64,000 nucleotides of DNA from Bacteroidota bacterium (GTDB lineage: Bacteria > Bacteroidota > Bacteroidia > Chitinophagales > Chitinophagaceae), in assembly GCA_018268105.1 (NCBI GenBank), contig JAFDXG010000172.1, positions 1 through 64,000 of the forward strand, written 5' to 3'. A program made the translations under genes and the position numbers. Within the stretch, counting starts at the first letter, position 1, and every line of letters begins with the position of its first letter. Positions 51,998-59,785 of this stretch are shown piece by piece. Below the pieces are notes generated by a model. That model saw nothing but the letters and a program-made list of their open reading frames with translations, searched no databases and was not told the origin of the DNA.

Positions 51998-53911
51998 TTA
52001 TTTTATTCCTGCCCGGCTTTTCAAAGTTGCTACCGGTATCGAAACCATTCTCCCAATAACCTTACCATCCCGATAAGTAATCATCCGCATAGTAACAGCA
52101 TCTTTGGGTACTTCAATGGGTGCAGTGTATTTCGGATAAAATTTATCAGGGAATGAATTATCAAAACTGTAAAAAATATCCAGCCCTTCTATCTCGGTAG
52201 AAAGTTCAACTACCGGCAGGTTATTGGGACCATTCGTTGCAGTAATAATGGGATCATAAATGGAAGGTGCATATTTCTTTTCCGCTAAATCAAAACGCTC
52301 AAACTGCCGTTCCACCCGGGGTACAAAATCATTCCAGTTTTTCTTTTCCTTTGGCGACCATACAGACTCCGCAATGGCAAAAGCTCTCGGCCATAACATA
52401 TACTGCAAGTGACGGAAGTTATATACCTGCTCTGTCCATAAATTGGCTTGACCACCTTTGATATATTTTGCATCCACACCTTCGGGTACCGGTTCAAAGC
52501 CATATGCTTTATTCAACCGAAGCGTTGCATATACCGGAGGTTCTATTGCAGCATCACCTTGCATATAATCAAGATATGCATACGTAGTTGGGCTCATTAC
52601 CACTTCATGTTTCAATTTTGCGGCGGCAATACCACCATCTATACCACGCCAGCTCATCACGGCTGCATTAGGGGCTAACCCACCCTGCAATATTTCATCC
52701 CAGCCTATTAATTTCTTTCCTTTCGACTCAACTATCTTCTCCACTTTTTTTACAAAATAGCTTTGTACTTCATCGAGGTTTTTCAATTTTTCTCTTTGCA
52801 TCAATGCTTTTATCTGGGGACTTTTTTCCCAGAAATTTCGGGCAGTTTCATCACCACCCATGTGTATATATTCAAATGGGAATAGTGCAGCTACTTCAGT
52901 AAATACTTTATCCAGAAATTCATACACTTTGGGATTTGCCGGACAGAGTGTATTATCTAACAATCCATAAAAATGACCTTTAGGCGGCCACACCATAAAT
53001 TTCTCCCCTGAATTCACCTGGTACTTATCTGCACCTGGCGTACAGGAAAGTTCGGGATACGCTGCTATTGCCGCCAGGCTGTGACCAGGTACATCTATTT
53101 CAGGCAGAATATTTATAAAATGTTCTTTTGCATATTGTACTATATCACGAATATCATCCTGCGTAAAAAAGCCACCATAGTCTCTAGGCTCATCCGGCAA
53201 CGGATCAGAAAAATAATTAAAAGTGCCAATCTTCTTTACATTCCAGGCACCAATACTTGTGAGTTTGGGAAGGCTTTTTATTTCAATCCGCCATCCCTGA
53301 TCATCTGTTAGATGTAAATGCAACAAGTTGTACTTGTACTTTGCCATATCGTCAATAAAGGCTTTTACTTCAGCTTTTGTAAAAAAATGGCGTGATACAT
53401 CAAACATCAAACCCCTCCATCCAAACCGGGGATAATCCTTTACAACGACTGCAGGAACTGTCCATTCTTTTTTATCTACTACAGTTTTGCTTTCTATTTC
53501 ATTTGGCAGTAATTGAATAAAAGTTTGTACGCCATAAAATAATCCGGCTGGTTTATTGGCTGCAATAGTAACATTCCCGGTGGCAACCGTAAGCATATAT
53601 CCTTCGTCTCCCAGTTCCTTATTATATGCGGTATTAAGCATCAGTTTTATACTGTTACCGGATGAGGCTTTGGTTACATTAAGGTTATATCCGGTTGGCT
53701 TATTCAGAAAAGAAGCGAGATAATTTGCTACCTCATTTACTGAGCCATTATTATCCGATGCAATTTCTATTGCTGTATTATTTTTCAATAGAAATTCTCC
53801 TTCTTTTTGCTCCAGCAACACGGGCTCCGGTATAATAGCCGCCTTTTGTGACTGAGCTAAAACATTGCAAAAAACAAATACAAAAAAAAGGAGTGTGGTA
53901 CAACGCTGCAT
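51998..53911 (-). CDS. Glycoside hydrolase family 20 beta-N-acetylhexosaminidase
   Basis: Exported enzyme of 637 aa with signal peptide (MQRCTTLLFFVFVFCNVLAQ), a GH20b domain (about 22-150), the catalytic barrel (about 155-510) with PRFGWRGLMFDVSRHF, YKYNLLHLHLTDDQGWRIEIK, LPEIDVPGHS and the catalytic MGGDET (Asp/Glu near 353-354), and a C-terminal chitobiase-like segment. It is about 30 percent shorter than the lipoprotein paralogue because it lacks the N-terminal binding domain. It should act in the periplasm or be released. The GntP gene follows after 60 bp, so the two are probably co-transcribed. Confidence 0.96.
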   Translation of the reverse strand: MQRCTTLLFFVFVFCNVLAQSQKAAIIPEPVLLEQKEGEFLLKNNTAIEIASDNNGSVNEVANYLASFLNKPTGYNLNVTKASSGNSIKLMLNTAYNKELGDEGYMLTVATGNVTIAANKPAGLFYGVQTFIQLLPNEIESKTVVDKKEWTVPAVVVKDYPRFGWRGLMFDVSRHFFTKAEVKAFIDDMAKYKYNLLHLHLTDDQGWRIEIKSLPKLTSIGAWNVKKIGTFNYFSDPLPDEPRDYGGFFTQDDIRDIVQYAKEHFINILPEIDVPGHSLAAIAAYPELSCTPGADKYQVNSGEKFMVWPPKGHFYGLLDNTLCPANPKVYEFLDKVFTEVAALFPFEYIHMGGDETARNFWEKSPQIKALMQREKLKNLDEVQSYFVKKVEKIVESKGKKLIGWDEILQGGLAPNAAVMSWRGIDGGIAAAKLKHEVVMSPTTYAYLDYMQGDAAIEPPVYATLRLNKAYGFEPVPEGVDAKYIKGGQANLWTEQVYNFRHLQYMLWPRAFAIAESVWSPKEKKNWNDFVPRVERQFERFDLAEKKYAPSIYDPIITATNGPNNLPVVELSTEIEGLDIFYSFDNSFPDKFYPKYTAPIEVPKDAVTMRMITYRDGKVIGRMVSIPVATLKSRAGIK

Positions 53912-53963
53912 ATTTTAAAAATTTGAAGGCAAAAGATATAAAAGAAAAACAGATTAAAAAAAA

Positions 53964-53985
53964 GCCCGGATTATTTTATCCGGGC
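53964..53985 (-). terminator. Terminator after the RRM gene
   Basis: GCCCGGAT (53964-53971) pairs with ATCCGGGC (53978-53985); on the minus strand eight T or near-T bases follow. It lies 22 bp past the RRM gene stop and could work in both directions. Confidence 0.9.
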
Positions 53986-54006
53986 AATGCATTACTTATT
54001 ATCAAC

Positions 54007-54297
54007 TTACCACCTTCTTTTATTTTGAGAAAACGAACTGCCACCCGAACGCTGCTCCCTGGGACGAGCCACAGTAACCGACAATGCCCTGCCATCAATT
54101 TCTTTACCATTTAGTCCCTGTATTGCCTTTTCAGCACTGTTGTCATCAGGCATTTCAACAAAGCCAAACCCACGTGAGCGGCCACTTTGCCGGTCAATTA
54201 TGATCTTTGAAGACGATACTTCTCCAAATGGGGAAAACAAATCTTTTAAGCTCTCATCAGTAACATGAAAACTCAAATTTGAAACATACAAATTCAT
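54007..54297 (-). CDS. RRM-type RNA-binding protein
   Basis: Single RNA-recognition-motif protein of 96 aa: RNP2 LYVSNL (3-8), RNP1 RGFGFVEM (42-49), and a C-terminal Arg/Ser/Gly tail ending NKRRW. Such glycine-rich RRM proteins occur in Bacteroidota and cyanobacteria, where they are often cold-induced or act as post-transcriptional regulators; Bacteroides RbpB is a relative in kind. The gene is monocistronic, with its own terminator and an AT-rich leader of over 200 bp that could carry autoregulation, though I see no defined structure. Confidence 0.95.
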   Translation of the reverse strand: MNLYVSNLSFHVTDESLKDLFSPFGEVSSSKIIIDRQSGRSRGFGFVEMPDDNSAEKAIQGLNGKEIDGRALSVTVARPREQRSGGSSFSQNKRRW

Positions 54298-54501
54298 ACT
54301 ATAAAATTAAAAATGTGATTAATCAAACCCTGCAATTAGTGCATTAACTAAAGAAGGAATAAAACAAATACATCGTGGCAGGATGTATAGTATTACCGTT
54401 CATTTCAGGATGCACCGATTCAGTGACATTATAAAGATAGGATTAAAATCATATAAACCTGATTGATTTTGAGTTATTGATTCCTGTTGAACAAAATAAA
54501 A

Positions 54502-54524
54502 GCAGGATTACTTTTTAATCCTGC
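54502..54524 (-). terminator. Terminator after the DUF4397 gene
   Basis: GCAGGATTA (54502-54510) pairs with TAATCCTGC (54516-54524) over a 5-base loop, followed on the minus strand by TTTTATTTTG. It lies 30 bp past the stop. Confidence 0.88.
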
Positions 54525-54553
54525 CGTAAAATATTGAATAGTATCCTAATAAA

Positions 54554-55327
54554 TTATTGTATTCCAATAGTCCTGTCATTAACCCTGCCTAAACCATTTG
54601 TAGTACTATCCGGAGACAAAGTTCCGTTTGTGATATATTTAATACTAACCGCTTTCACTGAATCTGAAACGCCAGGTTTACCAGTTAAAAGTGCAGTATA
54701 TACTTTTCTTTCATCTACAGTAATTGTCCTCTCCACCTGAAGGGTATCATTACTGTTCACTTTAATGGTTATTTGTCCGGCCTGAACAACAGCAAAATCA
54801 GAAACATTTCCAAAGTTTGCATTACCGTTTATTACATCATTCCCGTTTTGAGATATTTTAACCACAGGACTCCCCAAACCCGCAATTGCATTGATATATC
54901 TTATATAAGCCTTACCAGGCTTGCCTGCCAGGGTATCAATTTTATCTTTTACCACAATGTTTTGATAGGAAGTATCCCCCACCAGAAACAATGAATAATA
55001 TTTTTCCTGTTCAAAAGTATAATCAGAACTTGCAAGAATATTACCACCTGAGGCATCAAATGCTATTACCGGCCGGGTACCTGCATATATACCAAGATAT
55101 CCACCTGTATAGTTAGTATATGCAAGTGGTGTGTTGGTTAAATTATTACCGGAAAGTGTAAATCCAATTGCCGGAGCACTTGTGGAAAGATTAAATGCCA
55201 TAAGCCCTGCCACCGGTGACTGTGTATTATTGCCGGTGTCCTTCAGACAAGAAGGGAGAGTGGCTACCCCAATTAAAAATGTGACCAGGATTAAAACATT
55301 TTTTTTGACTGATGTAAGATTTTTCAT
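54554..55327 (-). CDS. DUF4397 lipoprotein
   Basis: Exported lipoprotein of 257 aa (lipobox LPSC, Cys27 from the ATG at 55327). The DUF4397 pattern is visible twice: AYTNYTGGYLGIYAGTRPVIAFDASGG and KAYIRYINAIAGLGSPVVKISQNG, followed by beta strands typical of Ig-like modules. The start is chosen because AAAGGAG lies 9 bases upstream of this ATG, an unusually good Shine-Dalgarno for this phylum; an in-frame ATG 9 bp earlier overlaps that site. Function of DUF4397 is unknown; members are often surface-layer or adhesion-like proteins. It diverges from the hydrolase at 55549. Confidence 0.88.
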   Translation of the reverse strand: MKNLTSVKKNVLILVTFLIGVATLPSCLKDTGNNTQSPVAGLMAFNLSTSAPAIGFTLSGNNLTNTPLAYTNYTGGYLGIYAGTRPVIAFDASGGNILASSDYTFEQEKYYSLFLVGDTSYQNIVVKDKIDTLAGKPGKAYIRYINAIAGLGSPVVKISQNGNDVINGNANFGNVSDFAVVQAGQITIKVNSNDTLQVERTITVDERKVYTALLTGKPGVSDSVKAVSIKYITNGTLSPDSTTNGLGRVNDRTIGIQ

Positions 55328-55548
55328 AATTATCATCTCCTTTAATTTTAAAACAAAACAGTATTTCTTTCGCAGAAATATTTATGTAAATAAAACAGAT
55401 ATAAGAATGCTAAAAAATGATGCCAAACAAGGAAACGGAGACAACGAAAATTTAATCTTGTGCAAGTATTAACTTTTGCTTATTATTTTGGAAATTTACC
55501 ATCTGCTAATGCAATACTTCAATACAGTCTGGAAAGAAAATATTTACT

Positions 55549-56595
55549 ATGTTTAAGAAAAGATGGATAACAATTCCGGTTGTGGCTATAGTGGTTCTTA
55601 TTATAGGATATGCAATGGGGCCGCACCCTTCAACTCCGGTATATGACAACCACTTGCCGCAAGTACCTTCGGCTGCCAATGAGTTACAAGCTTATATTCA
55701 AAAGAATGAATCGGTTCACAAATTAAAACCCAATAATGAAGCAAGAATAGTTTGGTATAATGATACTACTAAAGCAAAAACACCATATTCAATTGTTTAC
55801 CTGCATGGTTTTACTGCATCACAGGAAGAAGGCCGTCCTGTTCACACTAATATTGCAAAAGAATTTGGCTGCAATCTATTTCTTTCCCGTCTTGCCGGAC
55901 ATGGTATTGATACCACCGACCCTTTGATACATCTTACTCCTGTCAAATACTGGGAATCTGCAAAACAAGCTTTGGCTATCGGGAAACAATTGGGTGACAA
56001 AGTTATTTTGATGGGGACTTCTACAGGCGGGACTAATGCCCTGCAACTTGCTGCTGCTTTCCCTGAGGATATTGCTGCACTTGTATTGCTCAGCCCTAAT
56101 ATTGCCATATTCAACGATAAGGCCTGGTTGCTAAACAATCCATGGGGGCTCCAGATTGCAAAAGCTATAACCGGGAGCGACTATATGATATCTTCAGATA
56201 CCAGACCAATCTATCGCCAATATTGGTATTGGAAATATCCCATCGAAGCAACTACCCAACTGGAAGAATACCTTGAAACTACAATGACTAAAGAAACCTT
56301 CGCAGCGGTAAAACAACCACTGCTGCTATTGTATTATTATAAAGACAACATACACCAGGACAGTGTAGTAAGCGTGCCTGCGATGCTGAAGATGTATGAT
56401 GAACTGGGAACACCCGCTGATCAAAAAATAAAACAAGCCATCCCCAATGCAGGCAATCATGTGCTGGGAAGTTATATAAGATCCAATGATCTGCTAAGTG
56501 TGCAGCAGTCCATAGAAAATTTTCTGGAGAAAAAAATGCATATGAATGTTCATTCGGTACCTTCTATCACTATAGTGCACAAAGAATTGCAATAG
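55549..56595 (+). CDS. Membrane-anchored alpha/beta hydrolase
   Basis: A 348-aa alpha/beta hydrolase with an uncleaved-looking N-terminal anchor (about 6-23, IPVVAIVVLIIGYAMG). The HGFTAS motif (86-91) forms the oxyanion region, GTSTGG puts the nucleophile Ser at 158, and the catalytic His is probably in NAGNHVLG near 300. The profile fits carboxylesterase/monoglyceride-lipase types acting on the periplasmic side. It is a single gene; the next gene begins 132 bp later with its own lipoprotein signal. Confidence 0.9.
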   Translation: MFKKRWITIPVVAIVVLIIGYAMGPHPSTPVYDNHLPQVPSAANELQAYIQKNESVHKLKPNNEARIVWYNDTTKAKTPYSIVYLHGFTASQEEGRPVHTNIAKEFGCNLFLSRLAGHGIDTTDPLIHLTPVKYWESAKQALAIGKQLGDKVILMGTSTGGTNALQLAAAFPEDIAALVLLSPNIAIFNDKAWLLNNPWGLQIAKAITGSDYMISSDTRPIYRQYWYWKYPIEATTQLEEYLETTMTKETFAAVKQPLLLLYYYKDNIHQDSVVSVPAMLKMYDELGTPADQKIKQAIPNAGNHVLGSYIRSNDLLSVQQSIENFLEKKMHMNVHSVPSITIVHKELQ

Positions 56596-56727
56596 CTTTA
56601 TTTATCCTGCTTTAAGACCGTTTATCTATTTGAACATATGCTTTTGCAACGTTTTTTTAATTATCAGGTATCATGTTGTCAATAGCAGAAATAAACTGAC
56701 TTCAAACAACAATAAAAAAACATCTAA

Positions 56728-57387
56728 ATGCGAAACAGGATTTTTATAACGCTGACAATAATATTGCTAACAATAACGTCTTGCGAAAAGGATACAATAA
56801 GGGGTGGCGGTGAAATAAAAACAGAAAGCCGAGAGCTTGATGGGTTCGATAAGGTTATATTAGAAATCCCTTCAGAAGTGACTTTAAAAAAAGGAAACGA
56901 ATTTGGTGTAACTATTCAGGCTTATTCCAACCTTCTATCCTATATTAATACTTATGTAGAAAACAATGCTTTACATATCCGTTACAGCAATTCCGCTTCC
57001 ATTCGAAATGATAATTCTAAAGTTAATATTACCCTGCCCCAGATAAAGGCAATTGAAACATACGGAAGCGGAAACATAGCTTGTAACGGCAGCTTCAGCA
57101 GCACTCAATTCGATGCTGTGATAAGAGGTTCCGGTAATATCAGGCTGGATCATGCAGAGATCGAGAAATTGAAAGTGGATATTTCCGGAAGCGGATTTTT
57201 CAAAGGGTTCAAAAGCATAGCACAGGAAGCAAACATTCTGATCAATGGTAGCGGGGATGCGGAGATTGTAGTAGTGGATAAAATGAGCGTCACCATTAAT
57301 GGAAGCGGAAGTGTATATTATAAAGGGTATCCCCCGGTAATTGAAAATAACGTAAGAGGCAGCGGAAAAGTAATTAAACAACAGTAA
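56728..57387 (+). CDS. Head-GIN (DUF2807) lipoprotein
   Basis: Exported lipoprotein of 219 aa (lipobox ITSC, Cys19). The head-GIN pattern begins with ESRELDGFDKVILEIPSEVTLKKG (about 35-58) and ends with repeated parallel beta-helix rungs: YGSGNIACNG, RGSGNIRLDH, SGSGFFKGF, NGSGDAEIVV, NGSGSVYYKG and RGSGKVIK. The six xGSGx rungs are easy to see. The family is widespread in Bacteroidota and of unknown function; a surface binding role is only a guess. Confidence 0.93.
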   Translation: MRNRIFITLTIILLTITSCEKDTIRGGGEIKTESRELDGFDKVILEIPSEVTLKKGNEFGVTIQAYSNLLSYINTYVENNALHIRYSNSASIRNDNSKVNITLPQIKAIETYGSGNIACNGSFSSTQFDAVIRGSGNIRLDHAEIEKLKVDISGSGFFKGFKSIAQEANILINGSGDAEIVVVDKMSVTINGSGSVYYKGYPPVIENNVRGSGKVIKQQ

Positions 57388-57490
57388 CTATTGTAGTCAG
57401 AAGTCTCTATTTAAAATCTCTGTCATCAATGATGAAACGGTAGGTTCACACTGATTTAAACTCATCGCTTAATCTTTTTTTCTGAAAAAC

Positions 57491-57600
57491 CCCGGCGACT
57501 GAGACAGCATTGAAACACCAACAAATGCAATCTTTCAAAACAGGGTGGTCTCAGTACCGGCTTGTGGAATCTCTGCTCTGGTGCATCTTTAAACAAGCAC
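57491..57600. repeat. Compact hairpin element upstream of tonB (possible RNA or MITE-like remnant)
   Basis: CCGG plus ACTGAGAC (57492-57505) pairs with GTCTCAGT plus CCGG (57548-57560). Inside, GCATT (57507-57511) can pair with AATGC (57524-57528), or TTGAAA (57510-57515) with TTTCAA (57533-57538), which exclude each other. Next to it GCTTGT (57560-57565) pairs with ACAAGC (57594-57599). The two outer arms continue alike over about 25 bases, like terminal inverted repeats. It ends about 47 bp before the tonB start. Confidence 0.55.
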
Positions 57601-57646
57601 AGGATCCTGTTGTATAGAATCATATTCCTTTACAACATTTTATTAT

Positions 57647-58465
57647 ATGAAACCAGAGCAAATTTTACAAAGCGATTGGGTTGACATTCTATTTGAAAAC
57701 CGTAATAAAGCTTACGGGGCTTACTTTTTACGCCGGCATTATCAAAAATATTTATGGAAAGCAATTTTCATTATGCTGGCAGTAATTGCTATTTTTATAT
57801 TTCTAGCAGGTATTCAGAAACCCAAAAACATTTTTCAGATACTTAATGTTTCAAATCCTGTTTCGGTTCAACCGATTCCTATTATACCGGAAAATCCTCC
57901 TGCTCCTGTTCCTCAAAAGGCTATTGTCCGGCAAAACCTTGCCACAGAAAAATTTTCCACAATAAAAATAATGCCTCTTAAAGATCCCGCGGATCAGCCC
58001 CTGCCAGATATTTCTGAAATTATGGATAAAAAAATTGCTTCCATTGCTGAACCAGGCAACCTGGATGATATTTCTGTACCTGAAGAAAATACTATAGCCG
58101 TTGAAGCAGGTAAAGCAGTTGCTACTGCCTCTATGACACTGGTAATACCATATAATAATAATGCAGTTGATGAAGCAGCTGAATATCCGGGAGGGCAGAA
58201 GGCAATGCTAAGATTTCTTCAAAGAAATATACATAATCCTCAAAATGAAATGGCGGTTCCGGTTCAGGTCAGGATTCAGTTTATAATAGACGAAACCGGA
58301 AAAGCAGGAAATTTTAAGATAATACAAAGTGGCGGGGAAGTATTTGATCGGGAGGCGTTGAGTACCTTAAAAAAAATGCCCAGGTGGAAACCGGCAGTAA
58401 AAAAGGGGAGGCAGGTAGCGGTGTATTATGTGCAACCGATAACCTTCGAGACACTGTATGAATGA
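57647..58465 (+). CDS. Energy transducer TonB
   Basis: TonB-family protein of 272 aa passing proton-motive energy to outer-membrane receptors such as the SusC proteins here. The Bacteroidota N-terminal motif ILFENRNKAYGAYFLRRHY (about 13-31) precedes one membrane helix (about 35-54), then a Pro-rich periplasmic stretch (about 75-110) and the C-terminal TonB domain (about 175-272; YPGGQKAMLRFLQRNIHNP, VQVRIQFIIDETGKAGN, WKPAVKKGRQVAVYYVQPITF). No exbB or exbD gene is adjacent. It is followed by a small membrane protein, a PstS-like lipoprotein and a TPR protein with tight spacing. Confidence 0.94.
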   Translation: MKPEQILQSDWVDILFENRNKAYGAYFLRRHYQKYLWKAIFIMLAVIAIFIFLAGIQKPKNIFQILNVSNPVSVQPIPIIPENPPAPVPQKAIVRQNLATEKFSTIKIMPLKDPADQPLPDISEIMDKKIASIAEPGNLDDISVPEENTIAVEAGKAVATASMTLVIPYNNNAVDEAAEYPGGQKAMLRFLQRNIHNPQNEMAVPVQVRIQFIIDETGKAGNFKIIQSGGEVFDREALSTLKKMPRWKPAVKKGRQVAVYYVQPITFETLYE

Positions 58466-58542
58466 AGGTTGCAGTATTTTTTAAGACAATGACATGGCAT
58501 TTACCACAGTATTTATTATCTTGCCACTCCCGTAAAATTATT

Positions 58543-58788
58543 ATGTCAGTTCAGGAACAATGGGAAGAACAAAAACGTCGCAGATATAGTGGTTTCCATG
58601 CCCTATACGATTATGTAATGGGTATACTGTGGCTTTTAGTTGGTCTATTTTTCCTCCTAAATAAAGCTTTAGGTATTGAATGGATGAAAAGCGATCCCAT
58701 AATTGATAATATATTTGGGTTTGTCGGTATAGCTTATGGGTTATTCAGGTTATACAGAGGCTATAAGAAGAAATACTTCAGGAAATGA
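58543..58788 (+). CDS. Small two-helix membrane protein
   Basis: An 81-aa protein starting MSVQEQWEEQKRRRYSGFHALYDYVMGILWLLVGLFFLL, with two membrane helices (about 25-42 and 52-70) and a basic tail GYKKKYFRK. The open frame extends to 58462, where an ATG overlaps the tonB stop, but that would add a 27-residue lead with no family look; the ATG at 58543 is preferred. Its stop overlaps the next start as ATGA (58785-58788). I know such small proteins next to PstS-like lipoproteins in Bacteroidota but no function is established. Confidence 0.75.
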   Translation: MSVQEQWEEQKRRRYSGFHALYDYVMGILWLLVGLFFLLNKALGIEWMKSDPIIDNIFGFVGIAYGLFRLYRGYKKKYFRK

Positions 58789-59726
58789 AAATGAGTAAAC
58801 TAATTTATTTTTGGGTTGTTTGCTGTATATATGGTACAGTGTTGACTATTGCTTCGGGTTGTAAAAGCGGTGGAAATAAAAAAGTTTTTACAGGTGACGA
58901 GAGCCTTACATCGGGGTTAATTCATATCAGTGTAGATGAATCTTTCAAACCTATCATTGACTCCCAGATAAAGGTATTTTCTTCACTTTTCCCCCAAGCA
59001 AAAGTAATACCTCAATATAAATCTGAGGCAGAATGCCTGAAAGATTTGTTGAATGACAGCATCAGGATGGTTATTGTAACCAGGGGGTTAAGTGAAGAAG
59101 AAGTTAATACTTTAAAAGATACCCTGGGATTTGCACCTTCCTGGGGCAAAGTTGCGTCTGATGCTATAGCTGTCATAGTAAATAACAAGGCAAAGGATTC
59201 ACTTTTCGACATGAGCGATATAAGGTCGTTGATGGAAGGAACAAGTGGTTACAAACTAAATCCTGTACTTGATGGCAAAAAAGCTACAAGCACAATACGC
59301 TTTATGATAGATTCCGTATTAAAAGGTCGCTCCCTTGCGCCAGATATAGCAGGCGCCGATTCAAGTGTAGGCGTAATAAATTATGTAGCATCTCATGAAA
59401 ATGCCATTGGATTTGTGGGGGTGAGTTGGATTGGCAATCCCGATGATAAACAACAGTTAGCCTTTCTAAACTCCGTAAAAGTAGCTTCAATTCAGTCAAC
59501 CAATGACAAGGAAAAATATATTAAACCATATCAGGCTAATATTGCCACCAAAAGATACCCAATGGTACGGGGTTTGTATTATATTGTAAAAGAGAACTTT
59601 AGCGGGTTGGGACGTGGCTTTACTAATTTTTTACAAGGTGAAAAAGGCCAATTAATCTTTTACAGGGCTTATCTTGTGCCATCAAAAATGGACTTTACTT
59701 TAAGAAACGCAGAAATTAAAGAGTAA
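58785..59726 (+). CDS. PstS-like substrate-binding lipoprotein
   Basis: Lipoprotein of 313 aa (lipobox ASGC, Cys26) with a PBP-like fold of the PstS type: IHISVDESFKPIIDSQIKVFSSLFPQAKV, MVIVTRGLSEEE, SDAIAVIVNNKAKDSLFDMSDIRSLMEG, STIRFMIDSV, and the hinge return NAIGFVGVSWIGN. Members of this type bind phosphate when part of a PstSCAB transporter. No pstC, pstA, pstB or phoU is nearby; the neighbours are TonB and a TPR protein, so import of phosphate is not supported by context. Residues that make phosphate contacts in E. coli PstS (the SGT loop) are not evident. Confidence 0.88.
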   Translation: MKMSKLIYFWVVCCIYGTVLTIASGCKSGGNKKVFTGDESLTSGLIHISVDESFKPIIDSQIKVFSSLFPQAKVIPQYKSEAECLKDLLNDSIRMVIVTRGLSEEEVNTLKDTLGFAPSWGKVASDAIAVIVNNKAKDSLFDMSDIRSLMEGTSGYKLNPVLDGKKATSTIRFMIDSVLKGRSLAPDIAGADSSVGVINYVASHENAIGFVGVSWIGNPDDKQQLAFLNSVKVASIQSTNDKEKYIKPYQANIATKRYPMVRGLYYIVKENFSGLGRGFTNFLQGEKGQLIFYRAYLVPSKMDFTLRNAEIKE

Positions 59727-59785
59727 TATAACCATATAATATTACAGATAATATCAATTAAATCAAACCAAAATTTCAATCAAAA

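Noticed and set aside
58785..59726. Ordinary PstS of a phosphate ABC transporter
   Set aside because: No pstC, pstA, pstB or phoU in the neighbourhood, and the phosphate-binding SGT loop is not evident.
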